From Lachnospiraceae bacterium (GTDB taxonomy: Bacteria > Bacillota > Clostridia > Lachnospirales > Lachnospiraceae): 9,228 nucleotides of DNA. This document shows, piece by piece, positions 7,141 to 9,228 of the stretch (the first letter of the stretch is position 1; every line of letters starts with the position of its first letter). The notes beneath the pieces are model-generated. The model worked only from the letters and a program-made list of their open reading frames with translations, did no database searches and had not been told where the DNA came from. The position numbers and the translations under genes are program-made. The stretch covers positions 1 to 9,228 of the forward strand of contig SFNX01000093.1 of the NCBI GenBank assembly GCA_004552595.1, written 5' to 3'.

Positions 7141-7779
7141 TTATTGATTCATCAAATCCTCGACATCACATTTAAGCGCCTTGGCAAGCCTTAAAACCGT
7201 ATCTATCCTGGCCGCATTAATATCCTTTTGCTTCTGCTCATATTGCTGGATTGTACGTACAGGAACATCTGATTTTTTTGCCAATTCGCTTTGGCTTAAT
7301 CTGGCATAGGTCCTGATTCGTTTTAATGCAGAGTCACTAAATGCGGTTCTGCGTCTCCTATCCATCTCAATTACAAATTGGTCAATATCCATTTCATGAT
7401 ACTTATCATACATAATAAGAATATCACTAATACGCACACTATCATTAATCTGATTAAATGAAATATTTCTATACCACTGATAATATGCCAGAACCCATCC
7501 TGTCCAATATTCAGGTGTCCGCTTTATTACGTATTCAGGCTCCTTATATTCAATGTCATAGCCCTTTTCCTTAAGAACAGCATACGCAATCTCCGGTCCC
7601 GACTTGCCGGCAATTGTAGACGAGTCCCCGGCCGCAAATTTATCTGAAAAGGAAGAATCAAGGAAAAGCTGATAAAAATCCTCAATTGGCATATTCAAAA
7701 CATACACAGCATAATCTAACATCCATGCCATGCACAATCTCGCCTTATAAATCAGTGTATCATCGTAAGCGTACATCAT
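7141..7779 (-). CDS. XRE-family HTH protein with conserved N-terminal domain, putative antitoxin/repressor
   Basis: A DNA-binding protein of about 212 residues. Residues 152-210 form a complete XRE/Cro-type helix-turn-helix (L-K-R-I-R, L-S-Q-S-E-L-A-K-K-S, V-R-T-I-Q-Q-Y-E, ending L-A-K-A-L-K-C-D-V-E-D-L). Residues about 10-70 (I-E-D-F-Y-Q-L-F-L-D-S-S, A-G-K-S-G-P-E-I-A-Y) and 88-140 (P-E-Y-W-T-G-W-V-L-A-Y-Y-Q-W, Y-H-E-M-D-I-D-Q-F) look like a conserved clostridial module; the first part recalls DUF3791, from memory. The basic run R-R-R-R at 141-144 joins the two parts. The start overlaps the DUF3990 gene end by 20 bases in another frame. GAGGG lies three bases from the first ATG and six from a second ATG at 7776, which is the better-spaced start. 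I infer that it represses the shared promoter and counteracts its DUF3990 partner. Confidence 0.9.
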   Translation of the reverse strand: MMYAYDDTLIYKARLCMAWMLDYAVYVLNMPIEDFYQLFLDSSFSDKFAAGDSSTIAGKSGPEIAYAVLKEKGYDIEYKEPEYVIKRTPEYWTGWVLAYYQWYRNISFNQINDSVRISDILIMYDKYHEMDIDQFVIEMDRRRRTAFSDSALKRIRTYARLSQSELAKKSDVPVRTIQQYEQKQKDINAARIDTVLRLAKALKCDVEDLMNQ

Positions 7780-8305
7780 CAGCCCTCAACTCTTCATCAA
7801 CAATCTTCATCATGTATATCTCCCCACGCTTCCACGGGGTATTTCTAATCTCATGGTATTTTTTCCTGGCCAACTCATCCCTATGTTCTTTTGCAGGATA
7901 CCACTCCGCGGAATTCACTAAATTTGAATCTTCATATCGAATAGAATGAAATGCCTTATCACTCTTGATAGCAATCTGTGTGCCGAGATTTCCAAGCTTC
8001 ATTGCTTTGGCCAAAGTACTAATAGAAATCTCATTGTTTAGAAAATCCTGCGCAAAGGAAAAAATTGCCAACCAATGAAGTATTGTATACTCATCGCTAT
8101 CCAAATTGAGCACTGACAATCCATCTAAATCCAATTTATAACGATTTAGATACCCCGATCGATTACTATCAACAGCCCATTCCATTGCGAGTTCCTTGTC
8201 CATTGTGGTATAAAAGGCAAGACCATAGTCATTACGGATATTTCCGACACCAAATTTAGGCTTAACTATTCTATTCTCAGATCCATGATATAATTCTATT
8301 TCCAT
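7760..8305 (-). CDS. DUF3990-family protein, likely internally shortened; putative toxin partner of XRE protein
   Basis: 181 residues. The start L-Y-H7-G-S, N-D-Y-G-L-A-F-Y32-T-T, W-A-V-D and Y-T-I-L-H-W-L match DUF3990. As I recall, this family has been proposed to adopt an ADP-ribosyltransferase-like fold with catalytic His and Tyr at such positions. The second half (F-L-N-N-E-I-S at 88-94, A-M-K-L-G-N-L-G at 101-108, K-A-F-H at 117-120, W-Y-P-A-K at 135-139) also fits the family. From memory, full members carry about 45-55 residues between H-W-L and F-x-F-A, including D-x-I-x-G-x-x-A-D-D; here they are missing and the frame continues. The ATG at 8305 is the only start before the in-frame stop at 8350, and no Shine-Dalgarno precedes it. 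The gene leads the operon with the XRE gene. It may be an inactive remnant, a divergent toxin, or retained for another role. Confidence 0.85.
   Translation of the reverse strand: MEIELYHGSENRIVKPKFGVGNIRNDYGLAFYTTMDKELAMEWAVDSNRSGYLNRYKLDLDGLSVLNLDSDEYTILHWLAIFSFAQDFLNNEISISTLAKAMKLGNLGTQIAIKSDKAFHSIRYEDSNLVNSAEWYPAKEHRDELARKKYHEIRNTPWKRGEIYMMKIVDEELRADDVRLR
7783..7787 (-). promoter_or_regulatory. Ribosome binding site of the XRE gene inside DUF3990
   Basis: GAGGG on the minus strand lies within the last codons of the DUF3990 gene, six bases before the ATG at 7776. The site implies that the regulator is translated from its own Shine-Dalgarno while coupled to DUF3990 translation. Confidence 0.65.
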
Positions 8306-8312
8306 AATAAAA

Positions 8313-8340
8313 ACACTATACTCCCAAAGGAGTATAGTGT
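8313..8340. repeat. Perfect 12-bp-arm palindrome over the promoter, probable operator
   Basis: Arms ACACTATACTCC (8313-8324) and GGAGTATAGTGT (8329-8340) flank the 4-base centre CAAA. The palindrome spans from inside the -35 box to beyond the -10 box of the DUF3990 promoter, a typical operator position for a dimeric XRE repressor. Read on the minus strand it is followed by a short T-rich stretch (TTTTATT), so it could also act as an intrinsic terminator for the dehydrogenase gene that ends at 8378. Confidence 0.75.
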
Positions 8341-8343
8341 CAA
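8315..8343 (-). promoter_or_regulatory. Near-consensus sigma-A promoter of the DUF3990-XRE operon
   Basis: TTGACA (8343-8338, full consensus), exactly 17 bases, then TATAGT (8320-8315, five of six). Transcription should begin about seven bases past the -10 box, near 8308, leaving only about three bases before the ATG at 8305. It is the strongest promoter match in the window. Confidence 0.75.
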
Positions 8344-8377
8344 TTATTTATAATGAACTGATGAGGGAAATTAACTC

Positions 8378-9228
8378 TTACCTAACCATCATCACCTTAA
8401 CATATTCTTCTTTTTTTTCTCGCATTATTTCAAATCCATTTATCAATCCGTCAAAATCATAGCTATGAGTAATCATTTTCTCCGGGTTGATTTCTCCATT
8501 TTTCAGTTTGTCAATAACATAATGCCAGTCATCGTTTATATCATGTGTAAAGGATGAATTCCATGTTCCGATCAGGTTTAACTGTTTGCGCAAAATATTC
8601 CAATATGTTTTTTTAGGAATATTCATATCTGATGCAGGATTTCCCACACATATCACTTTTCCACCCGGTACAACACTATTTAACGCAATATCCATTACAG
8701 TTTCTGTTCCCGCACAATCAAAGAATACATCAACAAAATCCTCGCCTGCAGTATAATCCCCGGAATCGATATAGCAATCGTCCTTCAGCCCAAGCGACTT
8801 TACAATCTTTTTTTGAATTTCTTTATTCCCAATTGCAAAGATATTTGTATAACCTTCACTTAAAAGCATCATTACTAATGAAAGACCTATTGTCCCCAAA
8901 CCCATGATTGCTATTTTTTTATTAATATTAATACCGGAATTATTCTTATTATACGAAATCAATCCGGCATTTCTGGCTGCATGTACTGCTACTGACATTG
9001 GCTCCAGCATCGCGGCCTGTTCGTAAGAGACTGTATCCGGCAGATTGATAAGATTCCATGTTGGAACCCTCACGTACTCAGCAAAACCTCCATCCGTCCT
9101 TGAACCCAAATAACTATAATCTCTACACATCTCGTATTTTTTGCTATGACACTGTGCACATTTCATGCATGGTATCAGAGGAAATATTCCGACTCTTTTG
9201 TTTTTCCACTCACTATCATCATCGCATG
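8378..9228 (-). CDS. GatD-like zinc-dependent medium-chain dehydrogenase, C-terminal 282 residues (start outside window)
   Basis: The frame stays open to the right edge beyond the first internal ATG (9166), with 20 further residues (S-E-W-K-N-K-R-V-G-I-F-P-L-I-P-C) that clearly belong to the family. About 60-80 N-terminal residues, carrying most catalytic zinc ligands, are outside. Four cysteines spaced C-x2-C-x2-C-x7-C (9169-9127) bind the structural zinc of this family. G-L-G-T-I-G is the dinucleotide-binding loop, followed by a Rossmann domain. P-G-G-K-V-I-C-V-G-N-P and L-I-G-T-W-N-S-S-F resemble galactitol-1-phosphate 5-dehydrogenases of Firmicutes, which oxidise the sugar phosphate to tagatose 6-phosphate. 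Other polyol or polyol-phosphate dehydrogenases remain possible, and no PTS or kinase gene is in view. The segment after beta-2 reads I-G-N-K-E rather than ending in an aspartate. Confidence 0.88.
   Translation of the reverse strand, partial: CDDDSEWKNKRVGIFPLIPCMKCAQCHSKKYEMCRDYSYLGSRTDGGFAEYVRVPTWNLINLPDTVSYEQAAMLEPMSVAVHAARNAGLISYNKNNSGININKKIAIMGLGTIGLSLVMMLLSEGYTNIFAIGNKEIQKKIVKSLGLKDDCYIDSGDYTAGEDFVDVFFDCAGTETVMDIALNSVVPGGKVICVGNPASDMNIPKKTYWNILRKQLNLIGTWNSSFTHDINDDWHYVIDKLKNGEINPEKMITHSYDFDGLINGFEIMREKKEEYVKVMMVR

Noticed and set aside
7686..7949. Plus-strand 87-codon frame across the DUF3990/XRE overlap
   Set aside because: No Shine-Dalgarno, no recognisable protein features, and both overlapping minus-strand genes are well supported.
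8349..8354. TATAAT on the plus strand near the palindrome, as a divergent promoter
   Set aside because: No reasonable -35 box 16-18 bases upstream and no plus-strand gene follows.
8632..8907. Plus-strand 91-codon frame inside the dehydrogenase gene
   Set aside because: Gln/His/Pro-rich shadow of a clearly conserved Rossmann domain on the other strand.

Overview
All genes in this window lie on the minus strand, so transcription runs from the right edge to the left. The protein families point to an anaerobic Gram-positive of the Lachnospiraceae type. The clues are a clostridial-style GlgB, a DUF6240-like protein, a long TPR plus degenerate-AAA protein of a kind I associate with that family, a DUF3990/XRE pair, and a GatD-like medium-chain dehydrogenase. 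Several genes have strong AGGAGG-type ribosome binding sites. The assignment is inferred from protein style only; there is no rRNA or other marker in the window.

Layout in transcription order (right to left). (1) 9228-8378: C-terminal part of a zinc-dependent sugar-phosphate dehydrogenase that enters from outside the window. (2) 8305-7141: a two-gene unit, DUF3990 followed by an overlapping XRE-type regulator with a conserved N-terminal domain. It is preceded by a near-consensus promoter embedded in a perfect 12-bp-arm palindrome. This looks like an autoregulated toxin-antitoxin-like module, although the DUF3990 protein appears to have lost its central block. (3) 7068-6532: a KdsC/YrbI-type HAD phosphatase, closed by a strong intrinsic terminator. 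(4) 6376-1675: a probable two-gene operon with a 902-residue TPR/disordered/degenerate-AAA+ protein followed 51 nt later by the glycogen branching enzyme GlgB, closed by a second clear intrinsic terminator. (5) 1509-1: start of a large hydrophilic DUF6240-like protein that runs off the left edge and is preceded by a sigma-28-like promoter, which hints at the flagellar regulon.

The most interesting points are: the internally shortened DUF3990 protein next to an intact regulator and an intact palindromic promoter; two neighbouring genes (DUF3990 and the HAD phosphatase) whose -10 boxes sit so close to the start codon that their mRNAs would be leaderless; and the glgB-linked AAA-like protein, in which both Walker motifs look inactivated and the disordered middle carries about ten copies of a T-G-x-[ILM] motif. 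No rRNA, tRNA, CRISPR array, transposase or phage gene was seen. No gene-free stretch exceeds 170 bases.
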